Shown in pieces: positions 22,315-32,126 of a DNA stretch of 64,000 nucleotides (position 1 is the first letter of the stretch; each line of letters starts with the position of its first letter). The notes beneath the pieces were generated by a model. The model saw nothing but the letters and a program-made list of their open reading frames with translations. It was not told where the DNA came from and did no database searches. The DNA is taken from the NCBI GenBank assembly GCA_964639255.1, contig CAZXDP010000002.1, positions 62,001-126,000 of the forward strand, read 5' to 3'. The translations under genes and the position numbers were made by a program. Source of the DNA: NZQO01 sp964639255 (GTDB lineage Bacteria; Bacteroidota; Bacteroidia; Flavobacteriales; Flavobacteriaceae).

Positions 22315-24471
22315 ATGAGCAGAAAAAATCTACAACATATTCGTTTGGAATCTTCAGAACGTAATGCTGAAGAAACAAAAAATGAGCCTTCGGCAACCAG
22401 TGACAAGACTTTCCAAACTTCTGAAGAGATTCCCATCAAGCAGCGTTATACGGCAAACGATGTCGAGGACCTCGACCACCTAAGCTTTGCAGCGGGTATC
22501 GTACCCTATCTTCGCGGGCCGTACGCCACCATGTACGTTACCAGACCTTGGACCATACGCCAATACGCCGGATTTTCAACCGCCGAGGAAAGCAACGCTT
22601 TTTACCGTCGCAACCTCGCAGCAGGGCAAAAGGGGCTCTCCGTAGCGTTCGATTTGGCCACGCACCGTGGCTATGACAGTGACCACGAACGTGTGTACGG
22701 TGACGTGGGAAAGGCGGGCGTGGCCATCGATAGCGTAGAGGATATGAAAATTTTGTTCGACCAAATTCCGCTAGATAAGATGAGCGTTTCCATGACGATG
22801 AACGGGGCCGTACTTCCCATTATGGCTTTTTACATCGTCGCCGCAGAAGAACAAGGGGTAGCGCCCCAAAAGCTGACGGGAACCATTCAGAATGATATTT
22901 TAAAGGAATTCATGGTGCGCAACACCTACATTTATCCGCCCGCACCCTCAATGAAAATCATAAGCGATATTTTTGAATACACGAGCAAGCATATGCCCCG
23001 CTTCAACAGTATTTCAATTTCTGGGTATCATATGCAGGAGGCCGGCGCCACCTGTGATATCGAGCTCGCCTATACGCTTGCAGATGGCCTGGAATACCTC
23101 CGTACCGGTATTAAGGCAGGTATGGACATAGATGCTTTCGCCCCTAGGCTTTCCTTTTTTTGGGCCATAGGGATGAATCATTTTATGGAAATCGCAAAGA
23201 TGCGGGCCGCTAGAATGCTCTGGGCCAAATTGGTACGGCAATTTAATCCCAAAGATCCAAAATCGCTTTCCCTGCGTACGCATTGCCAAACCAGTGGGTG
23301 GAGCCTTACCGAACAGGACCCGTTCAACAATGTGGCAAGAACCTGTATAGAAGCGGCAGCGGCAGCCTTTGGCGGTACACAATCGCTACATACCAATGCG
23401 CTTGATGAAGCCATTGCGCTCCCCACCGATTTTTCTGCCAGAATTGCGCGTAACACCCAAATTTACCTTCAAAAGGAGACGCATTTAACCCGAACAGTCG
23501 ATCCGTGGGCGGGCAGCTATTACGTAGAGCGCCTTACTTCTGAAATTTCTGAAAAAGCCTGGAAGCTCATACAGGAAGTCGAAGATTTGGGCGGAATGAC
23601 CAAAGCCATCGAAAAGGGCATCCCAAAATTGCGCATCGAGGAGGCAGCCGCCCGTAAACAGGCGCGCATCGATAGCGCACAGGATATAATTGTAGGCACC
23701 AACAAATATCGGTTGGACAAGGAAGACCCTATAGACATCTTGGATGTGGACAACCATAAGGTTCGCAATTCGCAAATAGAGCGGCTTACTAAGATTAAAG
23801 CGGAAAGGGATACTGACAAGGTACAAAATGCCCTCAAAAAAATTACCCATAGTGCCGCCTCTGGTAATGGAAATTTGTTAGCTTTAGCGATAGAAGCCGC
23901 TCGCCACAGGGCTACCTTGGGCGAAATAAGCGATGCCCTCGAAAAGCAATTTGGGCGATACAAAGCCAATGTCCAATCTGTAAGCGGTGTTTATAGCAAG
24001 GAAGTGAAACAAGATCCTACATTTCAAAAAGCCCGAGATATGGCCGACCGGTTTGCGCAACTGGAAGGCCGCCGTCCCCGAATCATGATCGCCAAAATGG
24101 GACAGGATGGTCACGATAGGGGGGCAAAGGTAGTCGCTACGGGCTATGCCGATGTAGGATTCGACGTAGATATTGGGCCCTTGTTCCAAACCCCTGCCGA
24201 AGCCGCTCGCCAGGCCGTGGAGAACGATGTTCACATTCTCGGGGTTTCTTCCCTCGCTGCAGGGCACAAAACCCTCGTGCCCCAAGTGGTGGCCGAATTG
24301 GAAAAGCACGGTCGCGAAGACATTATGGTAATTGTAGGCGGGGTAATCCCATCACAAGATTACCAATACCTTTTCGATGCGGGCGCGGTAGCGGTATATG
24401 GCCCAGGCACGAAAATTAGTGAAGCCGCTATCGAGATGCTCGAGATTTTGATCGATTCAGTAGAAGCCTAA
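22315..24471 (+). CDS. mutB: Methylmalonyl-CoA mutase large (catalytic) subunit
   Basis: This 718-residue protein has the acyl-CoA TIM barrel (YATMYVTRPWTIRQYAGFS near residue 70, THCQTSGWSLTEQDPFNN near 325) and a C-terminal cobalamin-binding Rossmann domain. The B12 motif is GQDGHDRGAKV (DxHxxG), with GVSSLAAGHKT and VIVGGVIP after it. It is therefore the adenosylcobalamin-dependent catalytic chain. With the carboxylase operon at 2784-6323 it completes propionyl-CoA to succinyl-CoA apart from the epimerase. The stop TAA shares its last base with the ATG of the acetyltransferase gene. Confidence 0.95.
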   Translation: MSRKNLQHIRLESSERNAEETKNEPSATSDKTFQTSEEIPIKQRYTANDVEDLDHLSFAAGIVPYLRGPYATMYVTRPWTIRQYAGFSTAEESNAFYRRNLAAGQKGLSVAFDLATHRGYDSDHERVYGDVGKAGVAIDSVEDMKILFDQIPLDKMSVSMTMNGAVLPIMAFYIVAAEEQGVAPQKLTGTIQNDILKEFMVRNTYIYPPAPSMKIISDIFEYTSKHMPRFNSISISGYHMQEAGATCDIELAYTLADGLEYLRTGIKAGMDIDAFAPRLSFFWAIGMNHFMEIAKMRAARMLWAKLVRQFNPKDPKSLSLRTHCQTSGWSLTEQDPFNNVARTCIEAAAAAFGGTQSLHTNALDEAIALPTDFSARIARNTQIYLQKETHLTRTVDPWAGSYYVERLTSEISEKAWKLIQEVEDLGGMTKAIEKGIPKLRIEEAAARKQARIDSAQDIIVGTNKYRLDKEDPIDILDVDNHKVRNSQIERLTKIKAERDTDKVQNALKKITHSAASGNGNLLALAIEAARHRATLGEISDALEKQFGRYKANVQSVSGVYSKEVKQDPTFQKARDMADRFAQLEGRRPRIMIAKMGQDGHDRGAKVVATGYADVGFDVDIGPLFQTPAEAARQAVENDVHILGVSSLAAGHKTLVPQVVAELEKHGREDIMVIVGGVIPSQDYQYLFDAGAVAVYGPGTKISEAAIEMLEILIDSVEA

Positions 24472-25019
24472 TGGAGTTTCTTCTGAAAACCGATAGACTG
24501 GGACTTCGCACTTGGAAGGAAAGCGACCTTAAAACATTTGTTACTATGGGGAAGGACCCCGAAGTTATGGCCCACTTTCCCGCATTACTTTCTGAAAAGG
24601 AATCGTTTGCATTTGTCGAAAAAATGTACGAGCATTTTCTCCTACACGGCTTTTGTTATTTTGCTCTGGAAGAGCTAGCCACAGGCGATTTCCTAGGTTT
24701 TACGGGACTGCTTTACAAAGATTTCAAGAGCCCGTACACGCCGGCCGTAGATTTGAGTTGGCGTCTGAAAAAAAGCGCTTGGGGAAAGGGGTTCGCCACA
24801 GAGGCTGCCAAAGCCTGCCTGCTATCCGCCTTCACAGAGCATCGCCTAAAAAAAGTGTTGGCATTTGCAACCGATAACAACCGTGCCTCGCAACGGGTAA
24901 TGGAGAAGATTGGAATGGATTATCTTGGCAACTTCCAACACCCCAACATCAAAAACGACCCGCGTTTTTCGCATTGCGTAGCCTATGGAAAACCGGTTTC
25001 TGCGACGGGTGATAAATGA
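24471..25019 (+). CDS. GNAT-family N-acetyltransferase
   Basis: This 182-residue protein follows the RimJ/RimL-type GNAT pattern: LKTDRLGLRTWKESDL at the start, the acetyl-CoA loop in KKSAWGKGFATEAAKACL and AFATDNNRASQRVMEKIGM near the end. The substrate (protein N-terminus, small amine or antibiotic) cannot be told. It starts on the last base of the mutase stop and overlaps the longest frame of the next gene, so it belongs to the mutase operon. Confidence 0.8.
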   Translation: MEFLLKTDRLGLRTWKESDLKTFVTMGKDPEVMAHFPALLSEKESFAFVEKMYEHFLLHGFCYFALEELATGDFLGFTGLLYKDFKSPYTPAVDLSWRLKKSAWGKGFATEAAKACLLSAFTEHRLKKVLAFATDNNRASQRVMEKIGMDYLGNFQHPNIKNDPRFSHCVAYGKPVSATGDK

Positions 25020-25063
25020 CATTTCAGAATTTAGTACTTTTACGCTTCAACCAAAAAAAAGCT

Positions 25064-25945
25064 ATGGATACTTCAGCAAAAATGCTTCGCGACAACGCCC
25101 TAAAAGGAAAAACCATTGTAGTGACCGGTGGCGGTAGCGGTCTCGGTAAATCGATGACCACCTACTTTTTGGAGTTGGGCGCCAATGTCGTCATAACTTC
25201 CCGAAACATTGAAAAACTAGAAAAGGTAAAGCACGAACTGGAAGAAAAGACGGGTGGCATCGTATTACCTGTACAGTGTGACGTTCGCAACTATGATGAA
25301 GTAGAGGCGATGGTGAATACATCGATGTCGGAATTTGGCACCGTAGACATCCTGCTCAACAATGCCGCGGGCAACTTTATTTCTCCCACCGAACGCCTAT
25401 CGGCAAACGCCTTCGATACCATCATCGATATCGTATTGAAAGGAACTAAAAACTGCACGCTCGCCTTTGGGAAACATTGGATAGATAACAAAGAGAAAAA
25501 TAAAACGGTGCTAAACATCGTAACCACTTATGCCTATACGGGTTCGGCCTATGTAGTGCCCAGTGCTTGTGCCAAGGCGGGCGTTCTCGCAATGACCCGC
25601 TCTCTCGCCGTAGAATGGGCCAAATATGGCATTCGATTTAACGCCATTGCCCCGGGCCCCTTCCCCACCAAGGGCGCGTGGGACAGGCTACTGCCAGGCG
25701 ACTTGAAGGAAAAGTTCGATTTGGCAAAGAAAGTACCCTTAAAACGCGTGGGAGACCATCAGGAACTGGCGAATCTCGCTGCTTATCTGGTAAGCGACTT
25801 TGCTAGCTATCTCAACGGTGAGGTGGTAACTATAGACGGCGGTGAATGGTTAAAGGGCGCCGGCCAAATGAACCTCTTGGAACAAGTTCCCCAACAAATG
25901 TGGGATATGTTGGAGCAAATGATACGAAACAAAAAAAATGGTTAA
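25064..25945 (+). CDS. SDR oxidoreductase, 2,4-dienoyl-CoA reductase-like
   Basis: This protein of about 293 residues has the classical SDR signature TGGGSGLGKSM for the dinucleotide, NNAAGNF, and RFNAIAPGPF near the product site. The normal Tyr-x-x-x-Lys shifts to a segment reading VVPSACAKAGV, lacking Tyr in the usual spot, as in mammalian-type 2,4-dienoyl-CoA reductases where Tyr is replaced. It probably reduces unsaturated fatty acyl-CoA intermediates during beta-oxidation, which fits the neighbouring propionyl-CoA genes. The start MDTSAKM (25064) is preferred to the in-frame ATG at 25016. Confidence 0.75.
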   Translation: MDTSAKMLRDNALKGKTIVVTGGGSGLGKSMTTYFLELGANVVITSRNIEKLEKVKHELEEKTGGIVLPVQCDVRNYDEVEAMVNTSMSEFGTVDILLNNAAGNFISPTERLSANAFDTIIDIVLKGTKNCTLAFGKHWIDNKEKNKTVLNIVTTYAYTGSAYVVPSACAKAGVLAMTRSLAVEWAKYGIRFNAIAPGPFPTKGAWDRLLPGDLKEKFDLAKKVPLKRVGDHQELANLAAYLVSDFASYLNGEVVTIDGGEWLKGAGQMNLLEQVPQQMWDMLEQMIRNKKNG

Positions 25946-25966
25946 TTTTAATAAAGAAAATTGTAT

Positions 25967-26683
25967 ATGCTCAATTCTAAAAACTGCAGCTTGAATATTA
26001 TAGTTTTACTATTTCTATTAATTTCCTTCAATACCGTTTTTTCCCAAGAAGACGATTTTACTTCAGCAAACTTTCTAGGGATCACTGGAGGAATTAACCT
26101 CACCCAAATGAATTCAAGCGGCACAATTTTCGATGAAGCCAATTTTGAACCGGGTTATTATATTGGGCTATCCTATAACATTTTTCCAGATTATGGCTAT
26201 AGCTCTTCGTACCTTCGGTTTGCCATTGGTTACAGCAAGGAGCAGTCATCGACCCGCCAAACAGTATTGATTCAAGATGAATTTGTAAGTACCACTGCCA
26301 AAATGGACCTCGCTGAAATTCACCTATTGTATGCCTATCGCTTCAATCCTGAAGCGACGGTCGATACATATTTAGGAGGTGGTCTGCAATTGGCATTTTT
26401 GACAAACAATACTGATGAAGCCTTTACCATAGAAAATGAAAATGGTAGCATTATCCCAATATTCGAACCGGACACAGCCACGAGACCCGTGCGCTTTCGT
26501 ACCGAAGCCCCAACAATAAATTTTGGGCCTTTTGCCGAATTTGGATTCTTCGTTCCTGTTGCTAAAAATCATTTGGGCCTTGCAACCGGCATTAGTTATA
26601 CTTTTTATGTTTCCAATGCTTCCTCAGAATTGCAATTTGGGAAAACAAATGCGTATTTGCGAGCTACCTATCAACTATTTTAA
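25967..26683 (+). CDS. Small outer-membrane beta-barrel protein
   Basis: This 238-residue exported protein has a signal peptide ending VFSQ. The rest alternates hydrophobic and polar residues with many aromatic positions, ending in TYQLF with the terminal Phe expected for BAM-dependent barrels. It resembles the PorT-like/outer-membrane-beta-barrel group, whose individual functions are mostly unknown. The ATG at 25967 is preferred to the TTG six bases earlier. No neighbour suggests a substrate. Confidence 0.65.
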   Translation: MLNSKNCSLNIIVLLFLLISFNTVFSQEDDFTSANFLGITGGINLTQMNSSGTIFDEANFEPGYYIGLSYNIFPDYGYSSSYLRFAIGYSKEQSSTRQTVLIQDEFVSTTAKMDLAEIHLLYAYRFNPEATVDTYLGGGLQLAFLTNNTDEAFTIENENGSIIPIFEPDTATRPVRFRTEAPTINFGPFAEFGFFVPVAKNHLGLATGISYTFYVSNASSELQFGKTNAYLRATYQLF

Positions 26684-26873
26684 TGCATCATTGATTCTTT
26701 TAGGCCCCACTGCCTTGCCTTTTCCGTATCGGGCATTACCTTAGAGGTAGACTTAAATTCTCGTCTTAGGTGCGTGTTATTAGTTAAAAAAAATCTTATT
26801 TTTAAGCTGAATCGCGGCACCGCTCCCCTCGCCGCAACTGTAATCATAAATTAACCGTTAACCTTTCTGCCGT

Positions 26874-29714
26874 ATGAAACCTTACGCCTCCTTGCTATTC
26901 GCTTTATTGCTTGCCACGTTTGCACCCCAAATCCAGGCCCAAGACCTGCCACAGGACACCCAACAACTCAAGGCCAAGGAAATTCCCGTCAATCCCAATG
27001 TGAAAATCGGGAAGTTAGACAACGGATTGACCTATTACATTCTGAAGAATGACCGACCCGAAGACAAGCTAGAGTTGCGACTTGTGGTAAACGCCGGCTC
27101 CATCTTAGAAACCGAGAATCAATTAGGACTCGCCCATTTTATGGAGCATATGAACTTTAACGGCACGAAAAATTTTGAGAAGAATGAATTGGTAGATTAC
27201 CTGCAAAGTATCGGGGTAAAATTCGGCGCAGACCTGAACGCGTATACCAGTTTCGATGAAACCGTTTACATTTTGCCCATACCTAGTGATGATAAAGAAA
27301 AGCTAGAAAACGGTTTTCAAATCTTGGAAGATTGGGCCCATAACGCGACCCTTACCGATGAGGCTATAGACGACGAGCGTGGCGTGGTCCTGGAAGAATA
27401 CCGGTTGGGACTGGGTCCGCAAAAAAGGATGATGCAAGAATACTTGCCAAAGCTTATGTACGGCTCTCGATATGCAGAACGGCTCCCAATTGGGACGAAG
27501 GAAAATTTAGAGAACTTTACCTACCAAGACGTACGAGATTATTATACCGATTGGTATCGGCCTGATTTAATGGCGGTTGTGGCCGTGGGCGATCTGGATG
27601 TCAATACCATTGAGACCAAGATCAAAGAGCACTTCGGAAGAATAGCACCTGTAAAGGACCCCAAAAAAAGAACGCAATACGAACTTCCGAATCACGAAGA
27701 AACCCTTGTAGCTATTGCCAGCGATAAGGAAGCGCCCTTTACACAGGTTCAAGTCGTTTATAAAGATCCATTCCCTGCCCCAAGCATTACAACTGTATAC
27801 GACTATCGCGAACAATTGGCCAAATCGTTGTTCACCACAATGATTAACAATAGATTGCGTGAGCTAACCCAAAAGACCAATCCGCCATTTATATTCGGAT
27901 TTTCCTATTATGGCGGCACCTTTGTAAGAAATAAAAATGCCTACCAGAGCATTGCCTCCACCAGTGAAACTGGACAACTTGAAGCCCTGAAGGCGCTATT
28001 GACCGAAAATGAGCGGGTAAAACAGCACGGTTTCTTTGAAAGCGAATTTGAACGGGCAAAAAGTTCGTTGATGGCTCAATTGGAAAAAAATTACAACGAT
28101 CGCGATAAACAGGAAAGCGGTCGGCTTGTAAATGAGTATGTACAACATTATTTGGACGACCAACCCATCCCGGGAATCGCGTGGGAATATGAAACAACCA
28201 AGCAATTGCTGCCCACGATTGAATTGGCAGAGGTGAGCGACTTGATCAACCAATTTATTCACGATGATAACCGAGTTATTATCTTGACTGGCCCAGAAAA
28301 AGAAAATCTTCCCAAAGTAACCGAAGCCCAGGTAATGGAGGTTGTTACAAATGTTGAAACCGCAACCATAGCTCCTTATAAAGATGAGGCCGTGCGCGAG
28401 AACCTTCTTGAGAAAAAGCCAATTCCAGGCACTATCGTGACAACAGAGGTCGATGAGGCACTTCAAACAACTACATTTACATTAAGCAACGGCGCCAAAC
28501 TAACTTACAAGAAAACCGATTTTAAGAACGACGAAATCCTTTTTGAGGCCTTCAGTTTCGGAGGCAGCAGTTTACTTTCCACCGAAGAATATTTGGCTTC
28601 GGTCTACGCTATGAACGGCCTAGCAGAGGCTGGTATTGGAGGACTCAATCAAACCGAACTCTCCAAAATGATGAGCGGCAAAATCGCGACTGTCCGCCCG
28701 TATGTCAATCTGCTAACCGAAGGACTTAGCGGCAACGCCGCGCCCAAGGACCTTCAAACCTTGTTCGAGATGATTCACCTGTATTTTACGAGCCTGAACA
28801 AAGATACTGAGGCTTATCAAACTTATATCGACAAGCAGAAAGGGTTTCTTGCGAATATCTTGAGCAATCCTCAGTTCTATTTTTCCGAAGAACTCAACAA
28901 AATACAGAATGAAGGCAACGAGCGCTATGTGGGCTTTCCCACGCCCGAAGTGCTCGATGCGGCAGACTATGATTTGGCGTACGCAAAATATCAAGAACGG
29001 TTTGCCGATGCTGGCGACTTCCATTTCTTTTTTATAGGCAACATCGATGAAGAAAAGCTAAAACAATACGCCACAATTTATTTGGCCTCGTTGCCCGCTA
29101 GCAATAGCGAGGAGCGCTATAATGTTACTGAATACAGGAGGCCAGACGTGTACCGTAAGGAGATCATTTATAAAGGCGAAGACCCTAAAAGCTTTGTAAA
29201 TATGATTTGGCGCGAAGATGATATTGCTTATACCAACGAAAGAGCCCTGCTGTTAGATGCCTTAGGTGAAATTCTCACCATTAAATTAGTGGAAACCCTG
29301 CGCGAAGAAGAGGCAGGAGTGTACGGAGTTGGCGCCCGTGGCGATTTCAGGAAAATTTCGTACCCAGGGGCGACGTTTACCATTTCATTTCCCTGCGGTC
29401 CAGAAAATGTAGACAAACTCGTGGAAGCTGCTTTGAAAGAGGTTGAAAAAATAAAAATGCAAGGACCCACCATGGAAGATCTCAATAAGGTCAAAGAGGC
29501 CTATTTCCTTGAGAAAAAGGAAAACCTAAAGAAAAATGATTATTGGTTAAGCGTTTTGGTCGATGCCGCTTCTGAAAAACGCGATGCATCAAAAATGATC
29601 AATAATGACGATTTAATAAACAATCTTACCCAAAACGACATTCAGAAAATAGCACAGGAAATTTTGGACGAAAATTATCTTTTGGGAATCCTGATGCCAG
29701 AGGCAACAGAATAA
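26874..29714 (+). CDS. M16-family zinc metallopeptidase (two-domain, exported)
   Basis: This 946-residue protein has a signal peptide ending IQAQ and two M16 halves. The first half carries the inverted zinc motif HFMEH (His88, Glu91, His92) and a downstream DERGVVLEEY glutamate. The second half (about 480-946) is an inactive clamshell lobe. These pitrilysin/PqqL-like enzymes degrade peptides inside a closed chamber in the periplasm. Upstream (26684-26873) is a 190-base spacer with a TATTTTTA near-consensus promoter box and no gene. A strong terminator follows. Confidence 0.85.
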   Translation: MKPYASLLFALLLATFAPQIQAQDLPQDTQQLKAKEIPVNPNVKIGKLDNGLTYYILKNDRPEDKLELRLVVNAGSILETENQLGLAHFMEHMNFNGTKNFEKNELVDYLQSIGVKFGADLNAYTSFDETVYILPIPSDDKEKLENGFQILEDWAHNATLTDEAIDDERGVVLEEYRLGLGPQKRMMQEYLPKLMYGSRYAERLPIGTKENLENFTYQDVRDYYTDWYRPDLMAVVAVGDLDVNTIETKIKEHFGRIAPVKDPKKRTQYELPNHEETLVAIASDKEAPFTQVQVVYKDPFPAPSITTVYDYREQLAKSLFTTMINNRLRELTQKTNPPFIFGFSYYGGTFVRNKNAYQSIASTSETGQLEALKALLTENERVKQHGFFESEFERAKSSLMAQLEKNYNDRDKQESGRLVNEYVQHYLDDQPIPGIAWEYETTKQLLPTIELAEVSDLINQFIHDDNRVIILTGPEKENLPKVTEAQVMEVVTNVETATIAPYKDEAVRENLLEKKPIPGTIVTTEVDEALQTTTFTLSNGAKLTYKKTDFKNDEILFEAFSFGGSSLLSTEEYLASVYAMNGLAEAGIGGLNQTELSKMMSGKIATVRPYVNLLTEGLSGNAAPKDLQTLFEMIHLYFTSLNKDTEAYQTYIDKQKGFLANILSNPQFYFSEELNKIQNEGNERYVGFPTPEVLDAADYDLAYAKYQERFADAGDFHFFFIGNIDEEKLKQYATIYLASLPASNSEERYNVTEYRRPDVYRKEIIYKGEDPKSFVNMIWREDDIAYTNERALLLDALGEILTIKLVETLREEEAGVYGVGARGDFRKISYPGATFTISFPCGPENVDKLVEAALKEVEKIKMQGPTMEDLNKVKEAYFLEKKENLKKNDYWLSVLVDAASEKRDASKMINNDDLINNLTQNDIQKIAQEILDENYLLGILMPEATE

Positions 29715-29733
29715 AACATGTAAAAATTATGAT

Positions 29734-29763
29734 AAAGGCTGCCCGCAACGGCAGCCTTTTTTC
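29734..29763 (+). terminator. Terminator after M16 peptidase
   Basis: AGGCTGCC (29736-29743) and GGCAGCCT (29750-29757) form a perfect 8-bp stem around CGCAAC, followed by a T-run. This is a standard factor-independent terminator. Confidence 0.85.
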
Positions 29764-29884
29764 TGTAAACAAGCCCGTTAAATAGAAAGGCCGTGCGCAT
29801 TAGTTGTTTACTTTCTGTTAACAATTTTCGTGTACATTCCGCATAATTAATCGTATTTTTAGCCCGTAAACCATAACAAACTTA

Positions 29885-30649
29885 ATGGGTAAAATTATAG
29901 CAATTGCCAACCAAAAGGGAGGCGTGGGAAAAACAACCACCTCTGTAAACCTCGCTGCATCCCTTGGTGTATTAGAAAAGAAAGTGCTGCTTATCGATGC
30001 CGACCCACAGGCAAATGCTACCTCTGGCCTGGGTATAGATGTTGAAAGCGTCGAAAATGGAACTTACCAAATACTGGAGCATACCCTCAAAGCCGAAGAT
30101 GCCATCGTGGAAACGGCTTCTCCCAACCTCCACCTTATCCCGGCGCATATTGACCTCGTGGCCATCGAGATAGAATTGGTAGACCAAGACCAGCGCGAGT
30201 CGATGCTTAAAAAGGCGATTGTAGGGCTAAAGGAACAATACGATTTCATCTTGATAGACTGTGCGCCCTCGCTCGGGCTGTTAACGTTGAATGCCCTAAC
30301 CGCGGCCGATTCGGTTATTATACCCATACAATGCGAGTATTTCGCCTTGGAAGGCCTTGGAAAATTGCTCAACACCATTAAGAGTGTCCAAAAGATCCAC
30401 AACAACGATCTCGATATCGAAGGACTCTTATTAACCATGTACGACCAGCGCCTTCGCTTATCCAATCAAGTGGTAGATGAGGTAAAGAAGCATTTTGATG
30501 AGATGGTATTTGAAACAATCATTATGCGAAATGTGCGTTTAAGTGAGGCCCCTAGTTATGGCGAGAGTATTATAAGCTACGATGCCGGTAGTACGGGCGC
30601 CAACAATTACCTGAGTTTGGCACAAGAATTAATAGAGAAAAACGCGTAA
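29885..30649 (+). CDS. parA: Chromosome partitioning ATPase ParA (Soj)
   Basis: This 254-residue ParA-type ATPase has the deviant Walker A KGGVGKTT (residues 11-18), IDADPQ, and IDCAPSLGLLTLNALTAAD. It acts with ParB and parS to segregate the replication origin. parB begins six bases after the stop. Upstream a TATTTTTA box (one base off consensus) may be the promoter. No parS-like 16-bp palindrome was seen nearby. Confidence 0.92.
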   Translation: MGKIIAIANQKGGVGKTTTSVNLAASLGVLEKKVLLIDADPQANATSGLGIDVESVENGTYQILEHTLKAEDAIVETASPNLHLIPAHIDLVAIEIELVDQDQRESMLKKAIVGLKEQYDFILIDCAPSLGLLTLNALTAADSVIIPIQCEYFALEGLGKLLNTIKSVQKIHNNDLDIEGLLLTMYDQRLRLSNQVVDEVKKHFDEMVFETIIMRNVRLSEAPSYGESIISYDAGSTGANNYLSLAQELIEKNA

Positions 30650-30655
30650 GGATTT

Positions 30656-31555
30656 ATGGCGAAAGCAACAAAAAAACAAGCATTGGGAAGAGGGCTTTCG
30701 GCCCTTTTAAAAGACCCCACCAACGATATTAAATCGGTTGATGATAAAAATGCCGACAAAGTGGTTGGCAATATCGTAGAATTGGAGCTGGACACTATTG
30801 AGATGAATCCCTTTCAGCCGCGAACCAGTTTCAATGAGGAAACCCTTCGTGAACTGGCCTCCTCCATCAAGGAACTTGGCGTAATACAGCCCATCACCGT
30901 ACGAAAACTAGGGTTTGAAAAATACCAGTTGGTAAGTGGCGAGCGCCGGTATAGGGCGTCTAAGCTCATTGGCTTGGAGACCATTCCGGCATATATTCGC
31001 ATTGCGAACGATCAAGAGTCGTTAGAAATGGCCCTGGTTGAAAACATTCAACGACAGGACCTCGACCCCATAGAAATTGCACTTTCCTACCAACGCCTTA
31101 TCGAAGAGATTGAAATTACGCAGGAAGCACTGAGTGAAAGGGTGGGCAAAAACCGATCTACCATAACCAATTACCTTAGGCTGCTAAAGCTAGATCCTAT
31201 CATCCAAACCGGGATGCGCGACGGTTTTATCTCCATGGGCCACGGACGTGCACTTATCAATGTAGAAGACACCATCGATCAGTTGGAAATTTATGAAAAG
31301 ATTATAGGCAAAAAGCTTTCGGTGCGCGATACCGAAGCCTTGGTACGCAGTTACAAGGACCAAGGTGAAACCGCCACCAAAGCCCCTAAAACCATTCCGC
31401 AGTATGCCAATAAGGGGCGCAAGGAATTGAAAGAGCTGCTGGAAGCCGATGTGAACGTTAAGGTCTCTAAGTCTGGCAAAGGGCAATTGGTAGTTCCCTT
31501 TAAAAACAAGGAAGATTTTCAACGTATTTTGAGAATCCTTAAGAGTGAAGCATAG
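30656..31555 (+). CDS. parB: Chromosome partitioning protein ParB
   Basis: This 299-residue ParB has the standard order. A basic N-terminal tip with GRGLSALL contacts ParA. The CTP-binding ParB/Srx domain has NPFQPR, VSGERRYRA and ENIQRQDLDPIE. A helix-turn-helix follows (TQEALSERVGKNRSTITNYL), then a C-terminal dimerisation region. Its end overlaps the DUF5683 gene by 11 bases. Confidence 0.92.
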   Translation: MAKATKKQALGRGLSALLKDPTNDIKSVDDKNADKVVGNIVELELDTIEMNPFQPRTSFNEETLRELASSIKELGVIQPITVRKLGFEKYQLVSGERRYRASKLIGLETIPAYIRIANDQESLEMALVENIQRQDLDPIEIALSYQRLIEEIEITQEALSERVGKNRSTITNYLRLLKLDPIIQTGMRDGFISMGHGRALINVEDTIDQLEIYEKIIGKKLSVRDTEALVRSYKDQGETATKAPKTIPQYANKGRKELKELLEADVNVKVSKSGKGQLVVPFKNKEDFQRILRILKSEA

Positions 31556-32126
31556 CATTCCCTATATCCTCCTTTTGCTAATGGCACTGCCTTGCGTAGC
31601 GCAAAACGATTCGCTTGCCGTTAAAACAACCCAGATTGAAGGAGTAGACAAGGAGACCGTCACATCGCTCCAAAAACCTTATAACCCGTTGGCCCCCTCG
31701 AAGGCCGCCTTTTATTCTGCGGTGGTGCCAGGCTTAGGACAAGCCTATAATGACAGGTACTGGAAAATTCCGATTATTTATGCCGGTATAGGAGCCGGCG
31801 TCTATTTTTACATACAAAACGATGAGGATTACGATCGCTTCAGAAATGCCTACAAGCGAAGGCTCGCGGGTTTTCAGGACGATGAGTTCCAAGGAATTTC
31901 AGACGACCGTCTTATTGATGCCCAGCGAACCGCTCAAAAGAATAAAGATATTAGCATTATCGTATCCTTGTTATTTTACCTAATCAATATTGTAGATGCG
32001 AACGTAGATGCGCATCTTCAGCAGTATAACGTAACAGAAGACCTTACCTTGCAGCCCAACATTGATTTCGAAAATCCGAATACCCAAGCGAATTACGGTC
32101 TGTCACTAAAATTTAGCTTGAAATGA
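31545..32126 (+). CDS. DUF5683 membrane protein
   Basis: This 193-residue protein has a signal-like N-terminus (LLLLMALPCVAQ). A conserved block PGLGQAYNDRYWKIPIIYAG is followed by hydrophobic segments, with a later helix containing LLFYLINIVDANVDAHL. This is the Bacteroidota DUF5683 pattern, of unknown function. It lies between parB and dapB with overlaps on both sides, an order that recurs in flavobacteria. Confidence 0.75.
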   Translation: MKHSIPYILLLLMALPCVAQNDSLAVKTTQIEGVDKETVTSLQKPYNPLAPSKAAFYSAVVPGLGQAYNDRYWKIPIIYAGIGAGVYFYIQNDEDYDRFRNAYKRRLAGFQDDEFQGISDDRLIDAQRTAQKNKDISIIVSLLFYLINIVDANVDAHLQQYNVTEDLTLQPNIDFENPNTQANYGLSLKFSLK

